DNA of 64,000 bases from the NCBI RefSeq assembly GCF_000730565.1, contig NZ_BBIQ01000023.1, positions 1 to 64,000 on the forward strand, written 5' to 3'. Below the pieces are notes generated by a model. That model was not told where the DNA came from. It did no database searches and saw nothing but the letters and a program-made list of their open reading frames with translations. Position numbers and translations under genes: made by a program. The first letter of the stretch is position 1. Every line of letters begins with the position of its first letter. This stretch comes from Pseudomonas fulva NBRC 16637 = DSM 17717. Its GTDB lineage: Bacteria; Pseudomonadota; Gammaproteobacteria; Pseudomonadales; Pseudomonadaceae. Below, one piece after another: positions 24,730-32,462 of this stretch.

Positions 24730-26217
24730 TCAGCCCCTGTAACCCGGGATCCGGACATCGCTGTAAGAGCGCCTGTTCAACCAGGACAGCAGCACCCTCT
24801 GCACGTTGTCGTCGCCATCGCGAAGCAGGCCGAAAAGATGCTTCAGAAGACCCATGTTCTTCTTGCAGAAGCTGCTGAACGCTCGATGTCCGATCGGGTC
24901 AGCGTGGCGAGCATAGTGTTCGATGGGGTCAGCACCACAGTACGGGACAAGCGCGCAGTCGGAGCAGCCCGGCAGCGCCTCTGCTATTCCACTGGCGAGC
25001 AACGCATTCATAACTGGCGATGCGAGCAATGCTGACAAAGGTTGCTGCACGGTGCCGAGCCTCAAGCCGTCTTCACCCATTTCCAGCAGCATTCGGGCTT
25101 CGTCCGAGGGATAGACGTAACCGTCATAATTATAAACCAGCGCCGCAGTGCCAGCGCCAGCAGGGGACCGCAGGTCTACGTAGCCGGAGGAGAAGGGTGT
25201 CAGGATATTTTTCAGCAGCAGGCTTGTATAACTCTCTGAGATATATACGCCCTGTTGGTTGATATGCAGCAAATAGGCCAGTGCCTTCTTGTAGAAGGCC
25301 AGGTATCGCTCAATAGGGTAATCAAGTCGATGGGCACTCTTGGTGGCAAACCCATAAGGGCTCAGAGGCCGAAGCGAAATGCTGGAGAAGCCCTGGCTTA
25401 CATACTCATCGATGATCGCTTCAGGTTGTTCGAGGCTTCTTGAGGTTAGCGTGGTCAGCGCGGAAACTGCATCATGGCCAAGGCGCTCACGGACCCACTG
25501 GATACCTTTTACAGTGCGTTCGTAGGAGTCTCGTGACGGGGTAGGGCGGTTGGCATTGTGTAAGGGCGCCGGCCCATCGAGCGAAGTCGAAAACTGGATG
25601 CGATTTTGTTCTGCGAAGTCGAGTATTTCCTCCGTCAGGTGGTGCAGCGTGGTGGTGATGACGAACTGGATATCCCTTTGTTCGACCACGTTCCGTTCAA
25701 CGACCCATTCGACAATCTGGCGGACGCGCTCGAAGGCCAGTAGCGGCTCGCCACCCTGAAACTCCACAGTCAAGGCGGGAACGTTCGATTCGAACAGGCG
25801 ATCGACCGCCGCCTGTGCATCTGCTTCCGATAGATCGTGGCCGGATCCTCCCAGAGGGGCCCTCGATACCTGGCAGTACTGGCAGGTGTGGTTGCAGCGC
25901 AATGTAACCACGAACAAGTGCAGTGCAGGGCCCTGGAAGAGGAAGTCCTTTCGGCTCCGATATTGCGCGGCCATTTCCGGGAACGGATCGTGGCGGCCTG
26001 GTTCGTAGATGAAGTGGCGGGCCAGCAGGTCCTTGTAAAAAGGCGTACTTGCTTGAAGGTCGAAGTAACTGAGGGCTCGTAATTGCGCGTCGTTCACGTG
26101 CATGTACTCACCGGTATCGGAGGTGAGCAGGATGTCACGCTCATTTCCCGTGTTCATGCGCATGAATCGAAAAGGCAGCAAGCGGTAGTGCTTGGCGTCT
26201 GTCGCAATCAGTGTCAC
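24730..26217 (-). CDS. hxsB: His-Xaa-Ser system radical SAM maturase HxsB
   Basis: 495 aa if started at the GTG at 26217, which overlaps the hxsD stop as GTGA, the same arrangement as hxsC/hxsA; an ATG at 26232 would add five residues. The N-terminal region (HYRLLPFRFMRM) is typical of HxsB. Radical SAM triad C108-x3-C112-x2-C115 (CNHTCQYC), with GGEPLLAF downstream. A SPASM-like C-terminal cluster includes CSDCALVPYCG and a later Cys. This architecture is that of peptide-modifying enzymes of the anSME/PqqE type. It acts in the cytoplasm before export of HxsA. Confidence 0.9.
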   Translation of the reverse strand: MTLIATDAKHYRLLPFRFMRMNTGNERDILLTSDTGEYMHVNDAQLRALSYFDLQASTPFYKDLLARHFIYEPGRHDPFPEMAAQYRSRKDFLFQGPALHLFVVTLRCNHTCQYCQVSRAPLGGSGHDLSEADAQAAVDRLFESNVPALTVEFQGGEPLLAFERVRQIVEWVVERNVVEQRDIQFVITTTLHHLTEEILDFAEQNRIQFSTSLDGPAPLHNANRPTPSRDSYERTVKGIQWVRERLGHDAVSALTTLTSRSLEQPEAIIDEYVSQGFSSISLRPLSPYGFATKSAHRLDYPIERYLAFYKKALAYLLHINQQGVYISESYTSLLLKNILTPFSSGYVDLRSPAGAGTAALVYNYDGYVYPSDEARMLLEMGEDGLRLGTVQQPLSALLASPVMNALLASGIAEALPGCSDCALVPYCGADPIEHYARHADPIGHRAFSSFCKKNMGLLKHLFGLLRDGDDNVQRVLLSWLNRRSYSDVRIPGYRG

Positions 26218-26513
26218 TGTGAAATACCACATCCAGCGAGCGCGGCTCGGGCCAGGACTTCGCGCAACCCTACTGTTTCGCGGTTGATATGGTCGCGTAG
26301 GGCGAAGTCGTTCAGATGCTGAAGGATCAGTGAGTGAGCTTGCTCCGGGGAAAGCGTTAGCCTTGCTTCAGCGGGGTGGGCCGTGAGGCTTATCTGATTG
26401 GCTTCAATACCGACCTGGATCGTGACAGTGTCGGCCAGGGAATAAGCGGCGCGTTGCACAACGCTGAGCGGGTAGGCTGCACTGTCGAGTTTTAGCGTGA
26501 CTGACCATGTCAT
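26214..26513 (-). CDS. hxsD: His-Xaa-Ser system protein HxsD
   Basis: 99 aa, first gene of the operon, ATG at 26513. It carries a version of the LLNDYxLRE motif for which, as I recall, the family model was first named (QHLNDFALRD, residues 66-75), then HINRETVGLREVLARAAL. The small N-terminal beta domain (residues 4-60) could serve as a peptide-binding partner, like RiPP recognition elements of other radical SAM pairs; that is inference. The stop overlaps hxsB. Confidence 0.88.
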   Translation of the reverse strand: MTWSVTLKLDSAAYPLSVVQRAAYSLADTVTIQVGIEANQISLTAHPAEARLTLSPEQAHSLILQHLNDFALRDHINRETVGLREVLARAALAGCGISQ

Positions 26514-26860
26514 CGGAACCGGTCCTTCAAATCCGTTGGGAGCGTGTGGATTTTGCCGGTTGACGAGGCATTATGCCATCATAATTTTTTACATTTGCAC
26601 GCATTTGTCCAGCGTGGCGGGTGGTGAGCTCACTACGGCTCGGTCATTGAGACGGGGTAGGGTCGCGGGTTCATATCTCCCTCAGTCCACCCATTGCCAT
26701 CTATAACCTGCTTGGCCTCAGGCTAGGGGCATCCTTTTCAAACCATCCATAGCATGCCGTCATATATGCCCACCAATGTAGCAATCCACTGGAAGTACAT
26801 AGAGCTCCATGGTTTGTGGAAAGGCAGGAATGATCAGCCGAACAGCCTATCCGGCGGCGA
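26514..26860 (-). promoter_or_regulatory. Upstream region of the hxs operon
   Basis: 347 bp without a gene. A+T-rich sequence at 26568-26595 (minus strand AAAAAATTATGATGGCATAA) is the likely core promoter for hxsD, with TATGAT or CATAAT as -10 candidates. No palindromic operator stands out. The right direct repeat follows at 26865. Confidence 0.35.
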
Positions 26861-27775
26861 CTAGAGACTCTCAGGATCCCCAAAAAACATCTGAATCCTA
26901 GACCGTAACCACCGCTCCGCCGGGTCATTGTCCTGCGCCCCACGCCAGGCCATGTGCAATTCAAAGCTGCGCACGTCCAGTGGCAGCTCTTCAGCCCGCA
27001 ACCCACCGGCCGCCGTCAGGGCATCGGCCGTGTAGTCAGGCACGGTGGCGACAATGTCGGTGCCGGCCAGCAGGCTGCCCAGGCCATTGAACTGCGGCAC
27101 GGCGAGGACCACGTGGCGCTTGCGCCCGAGCGCCTGCAAGGCTTCGTCGATAAAACCCGACAGGTCCCCGGCGAAAGACACCAGGGCATGGGGCCGTGCG
27201 CAGAAATCATCGAGGCTGATGCTGCCCGGTACGCTGTCGGCACGCAGCAGCTTTGGCAGGCTGCGGCGCAGCACTTTGCGCTTGGCATTGGCCGGGAGTT
27301 CGCTGGTGTAGCTGACGCCAACCGAGATTTCGCCGGAGGCCAGCAGGGTGGGCATCAACAGGTAATTGACGCGTCGTATCACCAGCACGATGCCTGGCGC
27401 CTCGGCGCGTACGCGCTTGAGCAACTGCGGCAGCAGGCCGAATTCGGCATCGTCCGACAAGCCGATGCGAAACACGGCGTTGCTGGTGGCCGGGTCGAAC
27501 TCGGCCGCTCGGCTGACGGCCGTGGAAATCGAATCCAGCGCGGGCGAAAGCAGGGCGAAGATTTCGTTGGCGCGGGCGGACGGCTCCATGCTGCGCCCAG
27601 TGCGCACGAAAAGCGGATCATCGAACAGGTTGCGCAGGCGCGAGAGGGCGGCGCTGATGGCGGGCTGGCCGAGGAACAGCTTCTCCGCTGCACGGGTCAC
27701 GCTTCGCTCATGCATGAGCGTTTCGAACACGATCAGCAGGTTGAGGTCTACGCGACGCAGGTCGTTTCGATTCAT
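26861..27775 (-). CDS. LysR-family transcriptional regulator whose 3' end holds the att-like repeat
   Basis: 304 aa. The N-terminal HTH belongs to the NodD/SyrM-like LysR branch: VDLNLLIVFETLMHERSVTR, then LGQPAISAALSRLRNLFDDPLF. Effector domain at residues 95-295. The last nine codons (MFFGDPESL) lie in the 26-bp direct repeat, so the 3' end was probably rebuilt by the integrating element, as islands do at tRNA and protein-gene 3' ends. It is divergent from the oxidoreductase gene at 27980, its likely target. Confidence 0.9.
   Translation of the reverse strand: MNRNDLRRVDLNLLIVFETLMHERSVTRAAEKLFLGQPAISAALSRLRNLFDDPLFVRTGRSMEPSARANEIFALLSPALDSISTAVSRAAEFDPATSNAVFRIGLSDDAEFGLLPQLLKRVRAEAPGIVLVIRRVNYLLMPTLLASGEISVGVSYTSELPANAKRKVLRRSLPKLLRADSVPGSISLDDFCARPHALVSFAGDLSGFIDEALQALGRKRHVVLAVPQFNGLGSLLAGTDIVATVPDYTADALTAAGGLRAEELPLDVRSFELHMAWRGAQDNDPAERWLRSRIQMFFGDPESL
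26865..26890. repeat. Right copy of 26-bp direct repeat (attR candidate)
   Basis: Identical to 19533-19558 in the same orientation, 7332 bp away. It overlaps the final codons of the LysR gene and begins 2 bp inside its stop. Confidence 0.75.
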
Positions 27776-27979
27776 CGGGGCGCTTCGCCAGAAAAGGAGC
27801 AGGGGTGAATATTAAGGCCAAAGGCTGGTAATCTGCACCCATCCAGGGGGCCAATAGCAGGGAAAATGCGGGGCCCAATCGATGACAGGCATGTCGACTA
27901 TTAATGACCGCGGCTGGTCCGATGCGTAAAGCCCGGATAGAGTCAGTGGCAATTGATGTTTCACTAGGCGAGGTAGGCG

Positions 27980-29002
27980 ATGTCCCGCATGATTCGGTTC
28001 CACAAGTTCGGCGCTGCGGATGTGCTCCGTTGCGAGGAGCAGGCCGAGCCGATGCCTGCCGCCGGTGAGGTACAGATCCGCGTCGAGGCGATCGGTGTCA
28101 GCTGGTACGACGTGCTCTGGCGCCAGAACCTGGCGTCCTCCCGTGCCCGGCTGCCAGCCGGTATAGGTCATGAAATGGCCGGCGTGGTGACGGCGGTGGG
28201 CGATGCGGTCGACGACATCGTGGTCGGAGACAGGGTCGCGAGCTTCCCAGCCACCAGTGCCAACGATCACCCCGTGTACGGTGACGTTATCGTCTTGCCC
28301 CGTTCAGCCATCACCCGCTATCCGGAGGTGCTGACACCGATTGAAGCGAGCGTGCATTACACGCCATTGCTGATCGCCTATTTCGCGTACGTCGATCTGG
28401 CCCGTGCAAAAAGTGGGCAGACGGCATTGGTTACCGATGCCAGTCATTGCGCGGGACCGGCGTTCGTGCAGTTGGGCAAGGCGCTTGGCCTGACGGTGTT
28501 TGCTGCGACCAAGGATGGCGAGCAACGTGATTATCTGCTCGGCCTGGGCGCTGACAAGGTGATCGTCACCGAGGAGCAAGACCTGGTGATGCAGGTAGGC
28601 AAGTACACCGAGGGTCGCGGTGTGGACATGGTGCTCGATGGCCTGGGTGGGCCGCAGATGTCGTTGCTCGGTGATGTGTTGGCCCCGCGTGGCAGCCTTG
28701 TGCTGTATGGCCTGCAAGGCGGCAACCAGACCCCATTTCCGGCCTGTGCTGCGTTTCAGAAGAACATTCAGTTCTATGTACACTGCATTGGCAATTTTAC
28801 GGGCAAGCCTGAACTGGGCATCAGCCAGGACCAAGTGGCTTTGCACAGGGCGTTGCGCGATATCAACCAGTTCACGGCCGACAAGCTGCTCACCCCGCAG
28901 ATCATCAAGGTGTACCCGTTCGAGCAAGTGGTCGACGCCCATCGCTACATGGATCAGTGCCCTTGCGGTGGGCGCGTGGTGCTGGACCTGATGCCTGCCT
29001 GA
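27980..29002 (+). CDS. Zinc-type alcohol dehydrogenase-like / quinone oxidoreductase (MDR superfamily)
   Basis: 340 aa, ATG at 27980 after GGCGAGGTAGGCG. The GroES-like N-terminal domain has GIGHEMAGVVTAVGDAV. The Rossmann part is altered: ALVTDASHCAGPAFVQLGKALG replaces the usual glycine-rich turn, followed by GVDMVLDGLGG. Structural-zinc Cys residues are missing, which points to the quinone oxidoreductase branch using NADPH. It is divergent from the LysR gene, a common arrangement for electrophile- or quinone-responsive reductases. Confidence 0.83.
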   Translation: MSRMIRFHKFGAADVLRCEEQAEPMPAAGEVQIRVEAIGVSWYDVLWRQNLASSRARLPAGIGHEMAGVVTAVGDAVDDIVVGDRVASFPATSANDHPVYGDVIVLPRSAITRYPEVLTPIEASVHYTPLLIAYFAYVDLARAKSGQTALVTDASHCAGPAFVQLGKALGLTVFAATKDGEQRDYLLGLGADKVIVTEEQDLVMQVGKYTEGRGVDMVLDGLGGPQMSLLGDVLAPRGSLVLYGLQGGNQTPFPACAAFQKNIQFYVHCIGNFTGKPELGISQDQVALHRALRDINQFTADKLLTPQIIKVYPFEQVVDAHRYMDQCPCGGRVVLDLMPA

Positions 29003-29179
29003 CAGGCTGTGCGCGCAATGATGGCTCGCTTCATTAGGCGGGCGTCCACAGGTCGTCGCCGACCGCATCGGGCTTGACCCGCCGATATCTATCCCAACGT
29101 TCAGCTGTCGTCGGCGTCCTGGCCGGCGGCGACTGACTGTTCCTGGCCATTCACTCGGTTTGGCAAGTGGCCGGCGATC

Positions 29180-29346
29180 CTGTGCATGAATTTTATAAAA
29201 GGATAATTCCTACAACGCACCAAGACTGATACTACATAAAGTTTCAGTGTTATGGAGTTTGGGAAATATCTCGCCTCTTATCTTTGATTGAAGTCTTCAA
29301 GTTTCAAGGTCAAGCTGTCGTTTCAACAGCTCTGACTACTTTTTTT
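29180..29346 (+). ncRNA. Candidate small RNA ending at a strong terminator
   Basis: The 418-bp gap 29003-29420 contains an A+T-rich promoter-like stretch (TTTATAAAAGGATAATTCC, about 29191-29209) and, roughly 130 bp later, a terminator. Between them no ORF has a ribosome-binding site. This layout fits a short non-coding transcript, but the terminator could simply end the oxidoreductase mRNA. Confidence 0.3.
29309..29346 (+). terminator. Rho-independent terminator
   Basis: GTCA-AGCTGT, loop CGTTTCA, ACAGCT-TGAC with a single bulged C, about 10 bp of stem, followed by TACTTTTTTT. Confidence 0.75.
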
Positions 29347-29420
29347 CCCCTGATCTGTATCTTCAATTCTTCTGTTGCATATCGATAATGGCGCAATGAC
29401 AGTTTACGCAAGGAGCGTGA

Positions 29421-29626
29421 TATGAGCAGGGCTGAGCTGGCTGGGCAATGGCGTGAAAAGCCGGTGTGCCATGGGTATGCGGTGAGGGCTTCCGGCGTGT
29501 GTCGACAGTGAAGATGAACTTCGTTGTGCGTGGACTGTAACGACCATTCGGAATATCCCGGCCAGGGTTGATGCCGAGTGCTTGTGCATCGACTGGCCGC
29601 ATGAACTGGACGAGGTAATATCGTGA
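29421..29626 (+). pseudogene. Small gene (about 68 codons) with one frameshift, first in a three-gene unit
   Basis: ATG at 29421 with an excellent AAGGAG site. It reads MSRAELAGQWREKPVCHGYA and onward, then hits TGA at 29508-29510. Removing one base near 29498-29502 joins it to an open frame, DSEDELRCAWTVTTIRNIPA, then RVDAECLCIDWPHELDEVIS. That frame ends at TGA 29624-29626, overlapping the next GTG start (GTGA). The ribosome-binding site and the overlap argue that both halves are one gene. The frameshift could be real, programmed or a sequencing error. Confidence 0.5.
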
Positions 29627-31002
29627 CGGCTATTCACGATCAGGCAATGCATCATATTTATCGGCAAGTGCTGGAGCGCTTGTTGAACCATATGTCCCAA
29701 TCACAACGTGCTTCCTTGCAGTTGTTGATTCAGCGATTGCTGATAGCTGCCGGAGGCGCTGAATATATCGGGACGTTTCGTGTATTGGCTCTGCATGGCA
29801 ACGACCGCCGTAGTGCCAGATTGCTGGCCATGCTCCGGGCTGCGCAATTGAGCATCGCCACACGCGGGCCGGTCACCTTCCAGTTGCGTGTGTTAGTGAT
29901 CAGTCAACCCGCTCCTGGTTCTCACACCCTGGTATGTCACGAGCGTGCGTTCAATGCCTTGTTCCTCCAGGATGATCCACGCGTTGAGCTGCTCATGGTC
30001 CAGGGTCGGGCGGTCAGACCCTTTTCGCGAGACTGGGTGCCCAGCAGGGACGACGTCCCTCTGGCCAGCACTGCCATGCTGCTGTTGGGGCATCTGGCAG
30101 GTGCCAGGCCCGAGGGATTGTTGGGCGCTTGGCTTTATCTGGACCTGGCAAACACATTCAGCGAGGCCGTGCAGTTCCAAACACCTGTCGACGTGATGAT
30201 CACGGCAATACCGGCTCAAGAGCGGCATCGTTTTCTGGCCTGGTTCCGGCGCATCTTGCACCTTGCCGGCGAAAGCGGCTTGCCCGAGGCGCAGCATTGC
30301 CTGGCTGCGTTGGCTGACGGGCTCGCTCAACTGGGCCAGCGGCTGGAGGGTGTTGGTGGCCAGGAAATCAGGCCGACAGGCCGGCAGGAGCAGGTACGCA
30401 CGCCACTGCGGGTCATGGCGATCGATGAGCTTCTGGCAGACTTGCTTGAAGGACAGAAACTTGAATCGATGCTCGGCAATCCGTGCGCAGTGCCGCAGGA
30501 TGCCTATCCATTGGGGGCTTTCGTGGATCCTGAGGCGTTGGCGCAGGTGCACCAACTGCAGGCCCGCGCTCAGCAAGCCCAGGGGTGCAGGCCCGCATTG
30601 TCGCTCAAGCATCAGGTGGACAAACCGGGCCGGGGCCGCACTGGGCAGGTGGGCGGCGTGTGGGGGTTGAGCCACGATCAGCTGATGTGCTTGCTGTTCA
30701 CACCCTTTGCTCGCAGGGGTAAGCATTTGGAGCGCTTCCTCAAGTGCCGGCATACCGACATGCTGGTGGCATTGCCCTACTTGCATCACGCCTTGCGCGG
30801 CGAGCCATGTCCACAAGCCGTGAAGGCTTGGCTCGTCAATGTCAGTGGCTTGCCTGTTGCACAGCTGCGGGCCCTGTATGAAACCAACTTGCCTGCCTCG
30901 GCCATGCGCGTGTTGAGGCACCTGGCCCGGCGTGACATCAACTTGCGTCTGCTGTGCCAGGCGCCCTTGCCGGCGCAAGGCTGCGACGTGGAGCGGCCGT
31001 GA
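29623..31002 (+). CDS. Hypothetical protein (459 aa), coupled to a MocR-type regulator
   Basis: GTG at 29623 after GACGAGGTAATATC. It has no signal peptide or clear membrane segment. The protein looks mostly helical, with Leu/Ala/Gln-rich stretches and a block at residues 265-310 (VMAIDELLADLLEGQKLESM, then PCAVPQDAYPLGAFVDPEA). The C-terminal third (GLSHDQLMCLLFTPFARRGK) is conserved-looking but unknown to me. The stop overlaps the start of the MocR-like gene (TGATG), and a frameshifted small gene overlaps its own start, so the three are translated as one unit. Confidence 0.75.
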   Translation: MTAIHDQAMHHIYRQVLERLLNHMSQSQRASLQLLIQRLLIAAGGAEYIGTFRVLALHGNDRRSARLLAMLRAAQLSIATRGPVTFQLRVLVISQPAPGSHTLVCHERAFNALFLQDDPRVELLMVQGRAVRPFSRDWVPSRDDVPLASTAMLLLGHLAGARPEGLLGAWLYLDLANTFSEAVQFQTPVDVMITAIPAQERHRFLAWFRRILHLAGESGLPEAQHCLAALADGLAQLGQRLEGVGGQEIRPTGRQEQVRTPLRVMAIDELLADLLEGQKLESMLGNPCAVPQDAYPLGAFVDPEALAQVHQLQARAQQAQGCRPALSLKHQVDKPGRGRTGQVGGVWGLSHDQLMCLLFTPFARRGKHLERFLKCRHTDMLVALPYLHHALRGEPCPQAVKAWLVNVSGLPVAQLRALYETNLPASAMRVLRHLARRDINLRLLCQAPLPAQGCDVERP

Positions 31003-32330
31003 TGCCGCAGGCCCCGCATCGCGAGTTTGCCTATCGCAAGGTCTACCGGTACATCGAAGCACTCATTGATCAATCGCCGCCCGGGCAACGGCAGCGTTTG
31101 CCCTCGCTGCGAGGCCTTGCTTCGAGGCTACGGGTGTCGCTGGGCACTGTCCAGCATGCCTATAACCTGCTGGAGGAGGCCGGTCGTGTTGAGCGTCTGC
31201 CCAGGTCGGGCTACTTCGTGCACAGTGCATCAAGCAGCGAGGTGGCCCTCACGCCCCGGCAACCGCCGGTATTCGAGCCATCGCTGTTCGAGCTGAACTT
31301 GCACAATCATGAACGCCGGCTGGCGCGTCAGCGGCTGCGAGCCATGGGCTGGGGTCAGGACCCGGGCAGCGTGAGATTGCGTCAGGCGCTTGCCGAGCGC
31401 TACACCCATTCCAGCAGCCGCTACTGGTGCGCCAAGGATGTGCACGTGGCGCCGGACCTCACTGCGTTGCTCGATACCGTGTGGGCAGCGCTTGAGCTCA
31501 AGCATGCGGCAGTGGTGGTTCATTCGCCTTGCTGCTGGCAGCTATTGCAGGCGCTCGCTCGCACCGGGGTGCCCGTGCTTGAGGTGCCAGTGGATACTCG
31601 GGGTGATCTCAATCTGTATGCGCTGACCTGTCTGTTGGAAAGCGAGCCAGTGGGGCTTGTGGTGCTGCCCTCCTGTCTGAGCACGCCACAAGGCCGGCTG
31701 GTGACCTCGGCGGGCCAGCAGCAGTTGGGCCATCTGCTCTCGCGGTATAGGGTATGGGTGCTGGAAAGCGACCTGGACAGCGAGCTCTGTCACGCAGGCC
31801 CGCCTGTCATCCGCCAGCGAGACTGGGTGGATGTCAGGCAACTGCTGGTGGTGGGTGGGTTCGAGGCAGTGCTTGGGCCCGAGGCCCCGTATGCCTACGT
31901 GTTAGGACCGACCGGTGCCCTGACCAGAGGCTTCTGCGAACGGGCTTTCCGCTTGCCACCCTTACGCATGCAAGCGTTGGCCTGCATGTTGGACAAGGGG
32001 GAGGTGGATGCACAATGGGCCCGGCTTCGCCAGGCCCTGCAACGCCGTACCCGAACATTGGCACGCGTGCTCGCGTTACGCTTTGGGCCACAGCTGCAAC
32101 TGCGCTTGCCCGACGGTGGCGGCTTGCTCTGGGCAAGGTTGCGCCAGCCTGTCCATTGGGATTCCATCAGTAAGGCCCTGGCCGGTACGCCGCTGCATGC
32201 CATGCCTGGCAAGCACTTCAGCTTGCACGGCCGCTTTCAGCATCATCTGGCCTTGGGCTGGACGGGTGATGACCCGGTAGAGCTACAGATTGCCGTCGAT
32301 CGACTGGCTCAGGTCGCCGGGCACCCTTGA
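31002..32330 (+). CDS. MocR-like GntR-family regulator lacking the PLP lysine
   Basis: 442 aa. N-terminal winged helix (residues 10-75) is intact: RLPSLRGLASRLRVSLGTVQ and ERLPRSGYFV. Residues 110-435 follow the type I aminotransferase fold of MocR proteins, but the motif that should read GTFSK is GGFEA (285-289), so the Schiff-base lysine is missing. The DDYDSE-type motif is ESDLDSE (255-261), losing the cofactor-stacking Tyr. It probably does not bind PLP covalently and may sense something else. Regulation of its own operon is likely. Confidence 0.85.
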   Translation: MPQAPHREFAYRKVYRYIEALIDQSPPGQRQRLPSLRGLASRLRVSLGTVQHAYNLLEEAGRVERLPRSGYFVHSASSSEVALTPRQPPVFEPSLFELNLHNHERRLARQRLRAMGWGQDPGSVRLRQALAERYTHSSSRYWCAKDVHVAPDLTALLDTVWAALELKHAAVVVHSPCCWQLLQALARTGVPVLEVPVDTRGDLNLYALTCLLESEPVGLVVLPSCLSTPQGRLVTSAGQQQLGHLLSRYRVWVLESDLDSELCHAGPPVIRQRDWVDVRQLLVVGGFEAVLGPEAPYAYVLGPTGALTRGFCERAFRLPPLRMQALACMLDKGEVDAQWARLRQALQRRTRTLARVLALRFGPQLQLRLPDGGGLLWARLRQPVHWDSISKALAGTPLHAMPGKHFSLHGRFQHHLALGWTGDDPVELQIAVDRLAQVAGHP

Positions 32331-32462
32331 TGACCGCCCCAGGCCTGCATCGGCCATGCTGCCAGGGCGCGAAGATGCACGGCCCGACCCGCGGCACTTG
32401 TCACACGCGCTAGTCTGTATGTATAACCAGTACCCCGTAAAGCTGCCGTCCGACCGATTTCC

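Noticed and set aside
26218..26232. ATG at 26232 as hxsB start
   Set aside because: It lacks a ribosome-binding site, whereas GTG 26217 gives the GTGA overlap also seen at hxsC/hxsA. The choice stays uncertain by five residues.
26636..26700. A tRNA- or tmRNA-like 3' end (GTCGCGGGTTCATATC... TCCACCCA)
   Set aside because: The T-arm sides do not pair (CGCGG versus TCTCC) and no acceptor, D-arm or anticodon arm is found upstream. At best it is a chance match or a very degraded att fragment.
29363..29602. Minus-strand open frames around 29.4-29.7 kb
   Set aside because: They have no initiation signals and overlap the better-supported plus-strand small gene.
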